A DNA stretch of 64,000 bases from Halomonas fontilapidosi (GCF_014192285.1 NZ_JACHXQ010000005.1:1-64000); one strand, 5' to 3'; counted from the first letter of the stretch, positions 38,000 through 47,175 are shown. The notes: generated by a model from the sequence alone, not told the origin. Program-made: numbers and translations.

Positions 38000-38015
38000 A
38001 GCACGATCCATGCCA
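38000..38015 (-). promoter_or_regulatory. Sigma-54 (-24/-12) promoter of the Gly-rich/C39 operon
   Basis: On the minus strand TGGCATGGATCGTGCT matches the consensus TGGCACGrnnnTTGCw at most positions, with the obligatory GG and GC exactly ten bases apart. Transcription would begin near 37989, giving a leader of about 100 bases before the Gly-rich gene. A sigma-54 activator gene is encoded 4.6 kb away in the same block. Confidence 0.65.
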
Positions 38016-38912
38016 GTTGAGAAACCACTGGATGTAATCGACTGTAAAAGAGGGAAATTTATAAAAGCCGGATACTTACCATAGGGTAGAGACATCGTCA
38101 TGTCGTTTTGTAACTGAATGGTTAGTGATTCATTCATGAAACACCGCATCGACAAGAAAGCCTGAACTACAGTGCATTCTCTTCAGAAACAAGCGACTAA
38201 CGACAGCTCGTGAAGTGACTCGCCGGCGTTACAGTCAAGTATCGAAACAAACTCATCCGATGATTGGCCGACTGGCCAGAAACCTGCCGTCCAGTGACGA
38301 GACCCTCAACGTCTCGAGGCCAAAGATGATCTGGTAGACCATAGGGTCTCCTGCCGGCGGTCCAGTGTGGCTCAAATCGGGCTCGCTGTTCTCCCAAGCG
38401 CGTTGAGCGGTTCACATAGGACCACTGCGAGCCCAGGCCCGTCGGGGAGCGGCGCGACCAGCTTCCTTCCCGTGCCACCGAATAGGTCCTTGCCGCTGCG
38501 TCGTAGAAGGCGAACCACCGACCCGGCCTGACGCAGCAGCAGGATGATGCGGATACAGAACCCGTCGCGGCTCCGTCGGCAGCACGGTCTGGTTCGTGAG
38601 CACTGCACGACCTACAGCGCAGCTTGATGTGGTACGAGAGCGTTGAGGTGAGCCTGACCTAACGTATGGGTATCGCCGCGGAGGATAGGCGGGTCATCGG
38701 CGAGGAACTCAAGGCCAAGGTGTATACCATGGGCGGCAGCCTCGAGTATGAGTGGTCCAGTGCCTGGAGGACGTGGGCGTGAAGCTGCGCAACAGGCGGC
38801 CGGTCCGAGGATGAAAGGGTGGTGATATCGGCCGGACATCCCGGCCGACATCACCCCGGGAAACTCCGCAGTGTCAACCATGCGCCTTCCGGCCTTGGGC
38901 GAAAGACCGCAA
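38016..38912. other. Long non-coding or decayed region
   Basis: About 900 bp hold no intact recognisable gene apart from the proximal regulatory sites. On the minus strand around 38267-38360 a short frame reads DPMVYQIIFGLETLRVS and continues to a stop, which looks like coding sequence from a lost gene. On the plus strand near 38660-38790 another short frame (EELKAKVYTMGGSLEYEW) has the same look. Neither could be assigned to a family. I take the region to be gene debris. Confidence 0.4.
38115..38136. promoter_or_regulatory. Possible enhancer site for the sigma-54 activator
   Basis: TGAATG and CATTCA form a perfect 6-bp inverted repeat with a ten-base spacer, about 100-120 bp upstream of the -24 element. 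That is the usual place for an upstream activator site. The motif is short, so this is a suggestion only. Confidence 0.3.
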
Positions 38913-39314
38913 CTAGCATTTGAGGATGGACCCATCATCGTCATAAAGGGGGTAGCTTCCCTGCTCGTCATGATCTTCGGGGCCTACCAGGGCCGGCGTG
39001 AAGACACACAGCAAGGTCATCCCCCCGACGCTGCTGAGGATATGTTCCTGGTGCTGGTCCATGGCATAGAGCACGCCCGGCGTCAGTGTATACCGGCCTC
39101 CCTCGGTCAGGTCCTCAATGCTACCCTCGCCTGCCAGGCAGATCACTGTCTCCACATGGTGGCGATAACACATGTGCAGTTGCTGTCCCGGCCTTATGTA
39201 CGTCTCGTTCACGGAGTGGCCCATCTTGTCGGCGCGAAGCGTATAGCGACGACTGATGAATTACTCCTCGTGGACGGCATTGCTTTCAGCGTCTTCGCGG
39301 GTACGAATAATCAT
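38913..39314 (-). pseudogene. Ectoine synthase-like (EctC/cupin) gene with an in-frame stop
   Basis: From an ATG at 39314 the frame reads MIIRTREDAESNAVHEE, then TAA (39261-39263), then FISRRYTLRADKMGHSV and on to TLLCVFTPALVG. The total of 133 codons equals normal EctC length, and both ends fit EctC (start MIVRT.E, end ACVFNPPVTG-E-HDE-G-YP). The remaining 103-residue frame begins at an internal ATG with no ribosome site and lacks the first strand. The amidase gene ends 51 bp upstream. It is probably a recently inactivated solo EctC-like gene, unless the stop is a read error or is read through. Confidence 0.75.
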
Positions 39315-39365
39315 GTTGATTGTCGACTCTTGCGATGCTCAGCAGATGTGGTCTGGTGCAGTTCC

Positions 39366-40781
39366 TCAGGCCTGCTGGGAGGGGTCCGGTATGCTGGGAA
39401 AGCGGGCCGGATATGCCTCCATGAAGGCATGACAGACGCGCAATACCCGCGCGTCATCATGCCTGCCGCCGGCGAGTTGAAAGCCTACCGGCAGACCGTC
39501 ATCGGTGAAACCACAGGGCACAGAGGCCGCGGGTTGCTGGCTGAGGTTGAAAGGATAGGAAAACGGTGCCCACTCTTCCCAGTCCGTCATGCCGCTTCCG
39601 GGAGGAACCTGATGATTGGCCTCGAACGGCGAGATCGGCACGGTCGGCGTCATCAGCAGATGATACCGCTGGTTGAAGTGCTCGAGGCCCTCGGTAAGAC
39701 ATGCGCGCTCCTGCAACGCCCGAAAGAGTTCCAATGCGCTCCAATGCTCGGCCTCTCGCGCATTGGCCACCAGCCCGGGGTCCAGCTTGGCCCGCAACGT
39801 GTCGTCGAGCTGCGACCACTTTTCCAGCGAGGCGGTGAACCAGAGCTTCTTGAAGGTATCCAGGGGGGAGCTGAAGCCAGGGTGGATTTCCACCACCTCG
39901 GCGCCCAGCGATTCCAGTTTTCGCGCCGCCTCGGCGACCCGGTGGGCGACTTGCCAATCGACCTGTGCATATCCCAGGGCAGGCGAATAGGCGATGCGCA
40001 GACCGTGCAACCCCCGGTCGAGATCTTGCCCCCAGTCCTCCGGCTGACCCCGCAACGCATAGGGGTCGCGATAGTCATAACGGCCTATCACATTGAGCAT
40101 GCTCACGGCATCACGCACGGTTCGGGTCAGGGGCCCCAGGTGTGACAGGGTCGGCTCCGTGGCCGGTGGCCACTGCGGGGTCCAGCCGAAGCTGGGCTTG
40201 AAGCCAAAGACACCGGTGAAGGCCGCGGGAATCCGGATGGACCCGCCGGAATCGCCGCCCTGATGAAGCACGCCCATGTTAAGCGCCGCCGCCACGGCGG
40301 CACCGCCGGAAGATCCTCCCGGCGTCAATCGCGTATCCCAGGGGTTAAGAGTGGCGCCGAACACCCGATTATCGGTGACCGCTTTCCAGCCGAATTCGGA
40401 GGTGTTGGTCTTGCCCAGAATGACCGCGCCCGCCTCGCGCAAAAACCGCGCCGGCGGGGCGTCTCGCTCGCAAGGGGTGTCCGATACCGTCAGCGACCCC
40501 GAGCGGCACGGCATACCGGCGACCTCGGTAAGGTCCTTCAGCGACACGGGAACCCCGTCGATGGCGCTCAGTGGCTTGCCTTGACCCCAGCGCCGCGCCG
40601 AGGCCATCGCCGCCGCTTCAGCGCCCGCATGGTCCACGTGGACATAGGCATTCACCGTGTCATTGAAGCGCTCGATGCGTTCGAGGGCGGCGCGTGTGGC
40701 CTCCAGCGGCGAGGCGTCGCGTGATCCAAAAAGCGCCGCCAGGCGTTGCGCATCTAGCGTGCCTAGATCCGATTCGCTCAT
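39366..40781 (-). CDS. Amidase (amidase-signature family)
   Basis: 471 residues from the ATG at 40781 with GGAGG upstream; the frame runs on 5' but unlike the family. The Ser-cisSer-Lys triad is visible: K in PVSLKDLTEVAG, the Gly-Ser-rich TPGGSSGGAAVAAA, and GGDSGGSIRIPAAF with the nucleophilic Ser. The substrate is unknown. The adjacent EctC-like gene on the same strand suggests linked function with a small amide or ectoine-like molecule (inference). Confidence 0.88.
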   Translation of the reverse strand: MSESDLGTLDAQRLAALFGSRDASPLEATRAALERIERFNDTVNAYVHVDHAGAEAAAMASARRWGQGKPLSAIDGVPVSLKDLTEVAGMPCRSGSLTVSDTPCERDAPPARFLREAGAVILGKTNTSEFGWKAVTDNRVFGATLNPWDTRLTPGGSSGGAAVAAALNMGVLHQGGDSGGSIRIPAAFTGVFGFKPSFGWTPQWPPATEPTLSHLGPLTRTVRDAVSMLNVIGRYDYRDPYALRGQPEDWGQDLDRGLHGLRIAYSPALGYAQVDWQVAHRVAEAARKLESLGAEVVEIHPGFSSPLDTFKKLWFTASLEKWSQLDDTLRAKLDPGLVANAREAEHWSALELFRALQERACLTEGLEHFNQRYHLLMTPTVPISPFEANHQVPPGSGMTDWEEWAPFSYPFNLSQQPAASVPCGFTDDGLPVGFQLAGGRHDDARVLRVCHAFMEAYPARFPSIPDPSQQA

Positions 40782-41034
40782 GCCGCACCTCCTATCCAAT
40801 GCAGGGATCCATGGCGATAGTCTGCCAACATAACGCAGGCCGTTGGAGCGCTCCAAGCGTGGCGCCTGCGGCAAGGCGACTCGCCCCCGGGCGCGTCGCG
40901 CCAGCGGGGGGCCCCACTCCAGCCAGCGGGCGAGCGGGCACCTCGACGATGGTCGTTCTCATACTCGACCGCTATGCTGGCATTGATGCACTGCAGCGGC
41001 GGCCTGGCCAGGCTGCCCGAGCCAAGGAGCGTAA

Positions 41035-42069
41035 ATGAGCGAAAAACGACGGATCGACCTGGCCCTGCAGGGTGGCGGCGCCCATGGCGCCTTCACCTGG
41101 GGCGTAATGGACCGATTGCTCGAGGACGAGCGCATCGAGATCGAGGGCATCAGCGGGACCAGCGCCGGCGCCATGAACGGCGTGGTAATGGCCGATGCCC
41201 TGACCCGCGGCGACGAAGCCACCGCTCGCGTGGCGCTCCGTGATTTCTGGCGTGCCGTCAGTCGGGCAGGGATGGCGAGTCCCGTGCGCCGCACACCGCT
41301 GGACATGCTGACGGGGAACTGGAGCCTCGACCATTCGCCGGGCTACATCGCCCTGGATCTGATGAGCCGTCTGGTATCGCCGTACCATTTCAATCCCTTC
41401 AACTTCAATCCGCTGCGCAACATCGTCGCCGAACGCGTCGACTTCGCGCGGGTCCGGGCCTGCGAGAACCTCAAGCTCTTCGTTACCGCCACCAACGTGC
41501 GCAGCGGCAAGCAGCGGATCTTCTCCCGCGAAGAGATGAGCCTCGATGCGGTAATGGCCTCGGCGTGCCTGCCCACCGTCTTTCAGGCGGTGGAGATCGA
41601 CGGCGAGGCCTACTGGGACGGCGGCTACATGGGTAACCCTTCGCTGACGCCCCTGCTGCACGACTGCACGGCCGGGGACATTCTGCTGGTGCAGATCACC
41701 CCCATGTATCGCCAGGAGGTCCCCACCAGCGCCGCGGACATCCTCAACCGACTCAACGAGATCACCTTCAATAGCGCCTTGATCAAGGAGGTACGCTCGG
41801 TGGTGATCCTCCAGAAACTGCTCGGCGAGCATGATATCGATATTGGCTGCTACCGAAACGCCAGGCTTCATCACCTTAGCGGCGACGAGCCGCTGGCGCA
41901 CCTCTCCGTTTCCAGCAAGCTCAATGCCGAGTGGGCTTTTCTCTGTCACCTGCATGACCTGGGGCGCGCGACTACCGAGGCCTGGCTCATGGAGCACTTC
42001 GACGACCTGGGAGAGCGCTCTACCCTGGACGTGGAACGCATCTTCCAGGAGATCGAGCAGACTCGCTGA
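41035..42069 (+). CDS. Patatin-like phospholipase
   Basis: 344 residues, AGGAG before the ATG. The Ser-Asp dyad is clear: oxyanion loop LQGGGAHGAFTWG, nucleophile in GISGTSAGAMNG (GxSxG), and the Asp in YWDGGYMGNPSL. No signal peptide or membrane segment, so a cytosolic or peripherally membrane-bound acyl hydrolase. Family members release fatty acids from phospholipids or act in membrane remodelling. No operon partner. Confidence 0.92.
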   Translation: MSEKRRIDLALQGGGAHGAFTWGVMDRLLEDERIEIEGISGTSAGAMNGVVMADALTRGDEATARVALRDFWRAVSRAGMASPVRRTPLDMLTGNWSLDHSPGYIALDLMSRLVSPYHFNPFNFNPLRNIVAERVDFARVRACENLKLFVTATNVRSGKQRIFSREEMSLDAVMASACLPTVFQAVEIDGEAYWDGGYMGNPSLTPLLHDCTAGDILLVQITPMYRQEVPTSAADILNRLNEITFNSALIKEVRSVVILQKLLGEHDIDIGCYRNARLHHLSGDEPLAHLSVSSKLNAEWAFLCHLHDLGRATTEAWLMEHFDDLGERSTLDVERIFQEIEQTR

Positions 42070-42294
42070 GGCAGCGTTGACGACAGGCCGAGATATGGCA
42101 TGGCAGCATAACCCGGCACCGGTCATGCTCGAGACAGGATGGCACTTTGCCATTCGAGAGGTTTCCAACCAGGCAGGGCCACAGCAAAGGAGGTGAACGT
42201 CGTATCGAGCGGGACGACACCATGGGCACCTGTCATAACGCTGACATCGTGCGCCGGCAGTGTCGACACTATGACGACAAGGAGAACTGCGCCG

Positions 42295-43707
42295 ATGGTA
42301 CGCATCGACAAGAAGGCCACCCGTCTCTACGTGCTGGACACCAATGTCCTGATCCATGACCCTGCCGCCCTCTACCAGTTCGACGAGCACGAAGTGGTCA
42401 TCCCGATGACCGTGCTCGAGGAGCTCGACAAGCACAAGAACGGCATTCGCGAGATCGCCCGCACCGCCCGCCAGGTCAGCCGCACCCTGTCCGACCTCAC
42501 CGCCAACGTCGACCTCGAGCAGATCCGCGACGGCATTCCCATCCCTCGGCTCGTCGGCCCGGAAGGCCGCCTGCGCCTGCTCTGCTACACCGACCTCAAG
42601 CCCCTGGACCCGCTGGAGGAAAGCCCCGACAACCGCCTGTTGGCCGAAGCCTGCCGGCTGCGCGACGAGCGACCGGACGCCTCGGTGATCCTGGTGACCA
42701 AGGACATCAACCTGCGGGTCAAGGCCGCTGCGCTGGGCGTGCCGGTGGAGGATTACCTCACTGATCGCGCCTTCGACGACAGCGATGCCATGCTGGATGG
42801 CGCGCGCGTCTACCCCGAGGCCGGCCAGGACGGCAGCGGACTCTGGGACAGCCTGGCGGTGGACGTCAAGGTCGAGCGCCAGGATCATCGGGTCATCTAC
42901 CGTCTGGCCGGCGACATTCCCCGCGAATGGCATCTCGGCATGCTGGTGTCCGACAGCGACAACGGCGCCAGCTTCGAGGCCATCGTGCGCGAGGCAGGCC
43001 CCAAGCATGCCCACCTCGAGCTGCTTACCAACTACCGTCACGGCACCAGTGTCTGGGGCGTGCACGCCCATGACAGCCGCCAGAACTTTACCCTCAACCT
43101 GCTGATGGACGATGACATCGACCTGGTGACCATCGCCGGCAGCGCGGGCACTGGCAAGACCTTCATGACCCTGGCCGCGGCCTTCCAGCAGACCCTGGAC
43201 AGCAAGCGCTTCGAGCGCATCGTCTTCACCCGGGCACCGATCACCATGAGCGAGGACATCGGCTTCCTGCCGGGCACCGAAGAGGAGAAGATGTCGCCCT
43301 GGATGGGGGCCTTCCACGACAACATGGACAACCTGCTGCGCGACGAGCACGACGGCAGCAGCGCCTGGAACCAGGATGCCACGCGCCAGCTGCTCGGCTC
43401 GCGGGTGCAGATACGCGCCCCGGGCTTCATGCGCGGGCGCACCCTGAATGACACCTTCCTGATCATCGACGAGGCGCAGAACTTCAACCCCAAGCAGCTC
43501 AAGTCACTGATCACCCGGGCCGGACGCAATACCAAGATTGTCTGCCTGGGCAACGTCGGCCAGATCGACACCCCCTACCTGACCGCCAACACCTGCGGCA
43601 TGGCGGCGGTGGTCCAGCACTTCCGCGACTGGCCCCATGGCGGTCACGTGACCCTCAAGAGCGTGGAGCGCTCGCGCCTGGCGCTGGCCGGCGAGGAGCT
43701 GCTTTAA
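42295..43707 (+). CDS. PIN-PhoH family RNA helicase/RNase
   Basis: 470 residues from the ATG at 42295 (AAGGAG upstream). The N-terminal PIN domain has LYVLDTNVLIHDP, EELDKHK and VILVTKDINLRVKA with its acidic residues. The C-terminal PhoH ATPase has AGSAGTGKTFMTLAAA (Walker A), TFLIIDEAQNF (Walker B) and TKIVCLGNVGQID. PhoH2-type proteins are known RNA helicase-RNases related to PIN toxins (YlaK, PhoH2). It ends in a REP-like intergenic region. Confidence 0.92.
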   Translation: MVRIDKKATRLYVLDTNVLIHDPAALYQFDEHEVVIPMTVLEELDKHKNGIREIARTARQVSRTLSDLTANVDLEQIRDGIPIPRLVGPEGRLRLLCYTDLKPLDPLEESPDNRLLAEACRLRDERPDASVILVTKDINLRVKAAALGVPVEDYLTDRAFDDSDAMLDGARVYPEAGQDGSGLWDSLAVDVKVERQDHRVIYRLAGDIPREWHLGMLVSDSDNGASFEAIVREAGPKHAHLELLTNYRHGTSVWGVHAHDSRQNFTLNLLMDDDIDLVTIAGSAGTGKTFMTLAAAFQQTLDSKRFERIVFTRAPITMSEDIGFLPGTEEEKMSPWMGAFHDNMDNLLRDEHDGSSAWNQDATRQLLGSRVQIRAPGFMRGRTLNDTFLIIDEAQNFNPKQLKSLITRAGRNTKIVCLGNVGQIDTPYLTANTCGMAAVVQHFRDWPHGGHVTLKSVERSRLALAGEELL

Positions 43708-43800
43708 GAGGCGAGCGCGCTTCGCGCTGGTGAATGGTTAAGGGCGAGTGTAGGAGCACAGCTCGCCTGCGCGATCGGAGGCCAAAGGCCTCCTGGCGGT
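43708..43800. repeat. REP-like repeat and hairpin between convergent genes
   Basis: AGCGCG-CTT-CGCGCT and GGCGAG..TGTAGGAGC..CTCGCC fold into hairpins, followed by GGAGGCC-AAA-GGCCTCC (43777-43793). The TGTAGGAGC word is like the GCTCCCACA end of the repeats near 20.5 kb read on the other strand. It may act as a 3' transcript structure for both flanking genes. Confidence 0.5.
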
Positions 43801-43864
43801 GTCTCGGTTCTGTAAGTCCGGTAAGCGCCAGCGCACCGAGAAGGCGTTAAGGCGCGCGGCTGGT

Positions 43865-45676
43865 TCAGTTGGACATCAGCATCAGCAGAGCCAGCCCCGC
43901 GGCCACTCCCATCATCAGCACTGCCGCATGGCGGCGCAGCCAGCTCTCAACGTGAATCATTCCATCCAACATCCGCATGGCCTTGTGCTCGCGCGCTACC
44001 CACCAGGCCACCCAGCGTCCCTGCGCCGTGGCCAGCCGGGCGAGGCTCACCTGCCCCCGCGCATGCAGCCACTGCGCAGCCCTTACCAGTAGCCACCAGA
44101 GATCACCGGGCGGCAGTCGCGGGGCAAGCCGCAGCGGCCGATGACGGCTCACCAACCAGGCAACCATCGAGGCCGTCAGCCCCAGGCCCAGTGGCCACAG
44201 CAGCCCAAGGCGGTCGGTCAGCGGTGGCCAGCCATGGATAATCAGCGCTTCGTCCAGCCACCAGGGCAGGGTCAAGGCAGCCAACAGGGTCCCCAGCCAA
44301 GCCAGCGGCATGGGCGAGAGCAGCGGTTCGAGGCCCTCCGTGCGTGCCTGGCGCTCACTCTGCCACTGGCACCAGAGGGTACGGGCCATCAGTGCGGTGG
44401 TCCCCACCGCCGCCAGGGAAAGCCAGGTCACCACGGCCGAATAGCCGCCCTCGTAGAGCACCGACTTGACGGCCCACTTGCTGACCAGCCCCGACGCCAG
44501 GGCCCCGGTAAGCGACAGCGCCGGCAGTGCCAGCAGAAGCCAGAGCAGCCAGGCCGGCAGCCGGGGCGGGTGCTCGCCGATGCCGACCCCGAGGAACAGT
44601 CCTCCCTTGGTCAGGCCATGGTGGGCGGCGAACAGCACCACCGCGACCGACAGCGCGGGCCAGAGCGCGGGAGCGACCAGGCCCATGGCCACCAGGGCCG
44701 TGATCAAGCCCATCTGGCTGACGCTGGAATAGGCGAGCACCGTCTTGGGGTGACGTTGGCAGACCCCGTAAAGCGCGGCCCCGATGGCGGCCGCCAGGCC
44801 GGCCACCAGCATGGCCCGTCCCAGCCAGACGAAGGCCTCGCCGGCGCCCGCCTCGCCCAGCGGCAGGGTCGCAAGCCAGCCGACCAGGCCCGCCTTGATC
44901 ATGGCCCCGCTGAGCACCGCGCTGGCCGGTGTCGGTGCGACCGGGTGGGCCAGCGGCAACCAGATATGCAGGCCGATGACGCCTGCCTTGACCCCGAAAC
45001 CGAGCCACAGCAGCAGGCCTATCCAGGCCCCACCTGTCGCCTCGAGCATCCCCTCGCGCAGTCCTCCCAGCGTGGTGGTCTCGGCACTACCCGCCCCCCA
45101 TAGCAGCCCGGCCAGGATCAGCCCCTCGCCCAGTACCGCCATTACCAGGTAGGCCCGTCCCCCGGTATGGGCATCGCGTGTCGCCGAGTTCACCACCAGG
45201 CCATAGGCGGCGAAAGTCATCACCGCGAAGCCCAGATAGAAGCTGGCGATGTCCTCGGCCACCAGCAGCAGCAGGTTGCCGGAAAGCGTCAGCGGCCAGA
45301 GCAGCGCAAAGCGCGTGAGCCGGGAGGTCGCCGCACGGTCGCCAGCCACCGCCCTGGCCTGCTCGCCGGCCATGTAGCCCCTGGCATAGGCGCCCGCCAG
45401 CAGCCATAGCAATGCCGTGACGATCAGCAGCTGACCCCGCGCACCCTCCAACACCCAGTGTCCGCCAAGCAACCACCAGTCCAGCGCCAGCGCACCCTCG
45501 TCGAGGACCAGTGCCATTCCCAGGGCGGGCAGCGGCGCGCTGCACCAGAGCCCATCGATCTGCAGCGCGGGGCGTCGCCGATCGGCCAGAGCGGCCAGCA
45601 GCGGCACCCGCAGCATCAGCAGCAGCGGCCATAGCAGCGCGGCCGGTAGCGCCAGGGAGAGAAGCCCCTCGCTCAT
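43865..45676 (-). CDS. Complex I/Mrp-type antiporter subunit, NuoL/M-like, with altered TM5
   Basis: 603 residues from the ATG at 45676. It has 14-16 hydrophobic segments and the family core HIWLPLAHPVAPTPASAVLSG with MIKAG. The conserved TM5 glutamate of NuoL/M/N and MrpA/D (usual pattern F-x-WELMSL) seems replaced: FYLGFAVMTFAAYGLV has Ala at that spot, while both sister subunits keep Glu. It overlaps the upstream gene by four bases (ATGA). It is the last gene of the four-gene membrane operon. A role in cation/proton movement is inferred from the family. Confidence 0.82.
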   Translation of the reverse strand: MSEGLLSLALPAALLWPLLLMLRVPLLAALADRRRPALQIDGLWCSAPLPALGMALVLDEGALALDWWLLGGHWVLEGARGQLLIVTALLWLLAGAYARGYMAGEQARAVAGDRAATSRLTRFALLWPLTLSGNLLLLVAEDIASFYLGFAVMTFAAYGLVVNSATRDAHTGGRAYLVMAVLGEGLILAGLLWGAGSAETTTLGGLREGMLEATGGAWIGLLLWLGFGVKAGVIGLHIWLPLAHPVAPTPASAVLSGAMIKAGLVGWLATLPLGEAGAGEAFVWLGRAMLVAGLAAAIGAALYGVCQRHPKTVLAYSSVSQMGLITALVAMGLVAPALWPALSVAVVLFAAHHGLTKGGLFLGVGIGEHPPRLPAWLLWLLLALPALSLTGALASGLVSKWAVKSVLYEGGYSAVVTWLSLAAVGTTALMARTLWCQWQSERQARTEGLEPLLSPMPLAWLGTLLAALTLPWWLDEALIIHGWPPLTDRLGLLWPLGLGLTASMVAWLVSRHRPLRLAPRLPPGDLWWLLVRAAQWLHARGQVSLARLATAQGRWVAWWVAREHKAMRMLDGMIHVESWLRRHAAVLMMGVAAGLALLMLMSN

Positions 45677-47175
45677 CGCAGGTACTCCGCGTTGGTCACC
45701 TGGGTCGCCCACTCCAGCGGGCTGAAGGGCATGCCTGCCAACATCCCGGCCATCAGGCTGAACAGTGCCGTGGCCATCGTCGGCACCAGCAACCAGGCAT
45801 GGGTCTCGAACCGACCCAGACGGCGCTCTCCGGGCCACGCTCCCACGCCGTGATCGGGCCCGGGACGGAACCACAGCCGACCGAGGATCGGCAGGAAATA
45901 GGCGGCGTTGAGCAGGCTGCTGGTGACCAGCACCGCGATCACCCACGGCATGCCGGCCTGGATCGCCCCGATCCCCAGGTACCACTTGCTCAGAAATCCC
46001 ACCACCGGTGGCACACCGATCATGCCCAGCGCTCCGACCGTGAAGGCCAGGCTGGTCAGTGGCATGCGCCGCCCGGCACCGTCGAGTTCGTCGATGCGGT
46101 GGATGCCGAGCTCCTCGGCATAGTTGCCGGCGCAGAAGAACAGGGTGACCTTCATCAGCCCCTGGTGCAGCAGGTGCGAGAGCGCGGCGATGGTCCCCAG
46201 CGGCCCGAACAGGCCGACACCCAGCACGATGTAGGCGACCTGGCTCACCGTGGAGTAGGCCAGCCGCGGCTTGAGCTCCTGCTGGGCCAGGGCACGCAGC
46301 GAACCGAACACAATGGTCACCGCCGCCACCGCCACCAGGCCGTGCAACACTCCCAGTTCGGCACTTAGTTCAATGCCATAGATGTCATAGACCAGCCGCA
46401 CGATGCCGAAGGCCCCGGCCTTGACCACCGCCACCGCATGCAGCAGGGCGCTGACCGGCGCCGGCGCCACCATGGCCCGTGGCAGCCAGCCGTGTAGCGG
46501 AACCAGCGCCGCCTTGACGCCAAAACCAGCGACCAGCAGCCAGAACAGGCCCACCAGCAGCGGCTGGTATTCGGGCTCCAGGCCGGCAAGGATCTCCCGC
46601 TGGCCGAAGCGGATATCCCCGGCCAGGGCATATAGCGCCACCATGCCGATCATCAACACCAGCCCGGCGGTCAGCGTAAAGCGCAGGTAGACCTTGCCCG
46701 CGGCCAGCGCCTTCGCGGTTCCCCGATGCACCACCAGGGGATAGGTCGAGAGGGTCAGCAACTCGTAGAAGATCAGGAAGGTGAAGAGGTTACCGGCCAG
46801 ACTGATGCCCAGAGTGCTGGCCACGCAGAGGCTGAAGAAGCCGAAGAAACGCTTACGGTTGGGGGAGTCCTCCAGGTAGCCGATGGCATAGACGGTGGTG
46901 AACAGCCACAGCAGCGAGGAGAGTCCCGCGAACATGATCCCCAGGGCGTCGGCACGCAGCACGAAGGGGAGCCCCTCCAGTACCGGAAACGCCACGGCAT
47001 ACTCGTGGCCCAGCCTCAGCCCCCAGACCATCCAGGCGACAAGGCTAAGCTTGATCACGGCCGCGCCGAGGTTAACCCCCGTGCGCGCCCGGAAGGCGCG
47101 CTCCGGCAGCAGGAAGATGACCACCGCGGCGAGCAGCGAAGTACCCAGGGCCGCCAGCAGCAGTCCGCCGTTCAT
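45673..47175 (-). CDS. Complex I/Mrp-type antiporter subunit, MrpD/NuoM-like
   Basis: 500 residues from the ATG at 47175. About 14 membrane helices. It carries the TM5 glutamate in FLIFYELLTLSTYPLV and the TM7-8 lysine region in PLHGWLPRAMVAPAPVSALLH..VVKAG, the residues for proton transfer in NuoM/MrpD. Length equals MrpD. It overlaps both neighbours by four bases, so the operon is tightly translated. It is probably an active ion-translocating subunit. Confidence 0.88.
   Translation of the reverse strand: MNGGLLLAALGTSLLAAVVIFLLPERAFRARTGVNLGAAVIKLSLVAWMVWGLRLGHEYAVAFPVLEGLPFVLRADALGIMFAGLSSLLWLFTTVYAIGYLEDSPNRKRFFGFFSLCVASTLGISLAGNLFTFLIFYELLTLSTYPLVVHRGTAKALAAGKVYLRFTLTAGLVLMIGMVALYALAGDIRFGQREILAGLEPEYQPLLVGLFWLLVAGFGVKAALVPLHGWLPRAMVAPAPVSALLHAVAVVKAGAFGIVRLVYDIYGIELSAELGVLHGLVAVAAVTIVFGSLRALAQQELKPRLAYSTVSQVAYIVLGVGLFGPLGTIAALSHLLHQGLMKVTLFFCAGNYAEELGIHRIDELDGAGRRMPLTSLAFTVGALGMIGVPPVVGFLSKWYLGIGAIQAGMPWVIAVLVTSSLLNAAYFLPILGRLWFRPGPDHGVGAWPGERRLGRFETHAWLLVPTMATALFSLMAGMLAGMPFSPLEWATQVTNAEYLR

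Noticed and set aside
38913..39224. The 103-residue cupin frame as a complete gene
   Set aside because: The ATG at 39224 has no ribosome site and the frame lacks the first strand of EctC. The missing part is found upstream in the same frame beyond a TAA.
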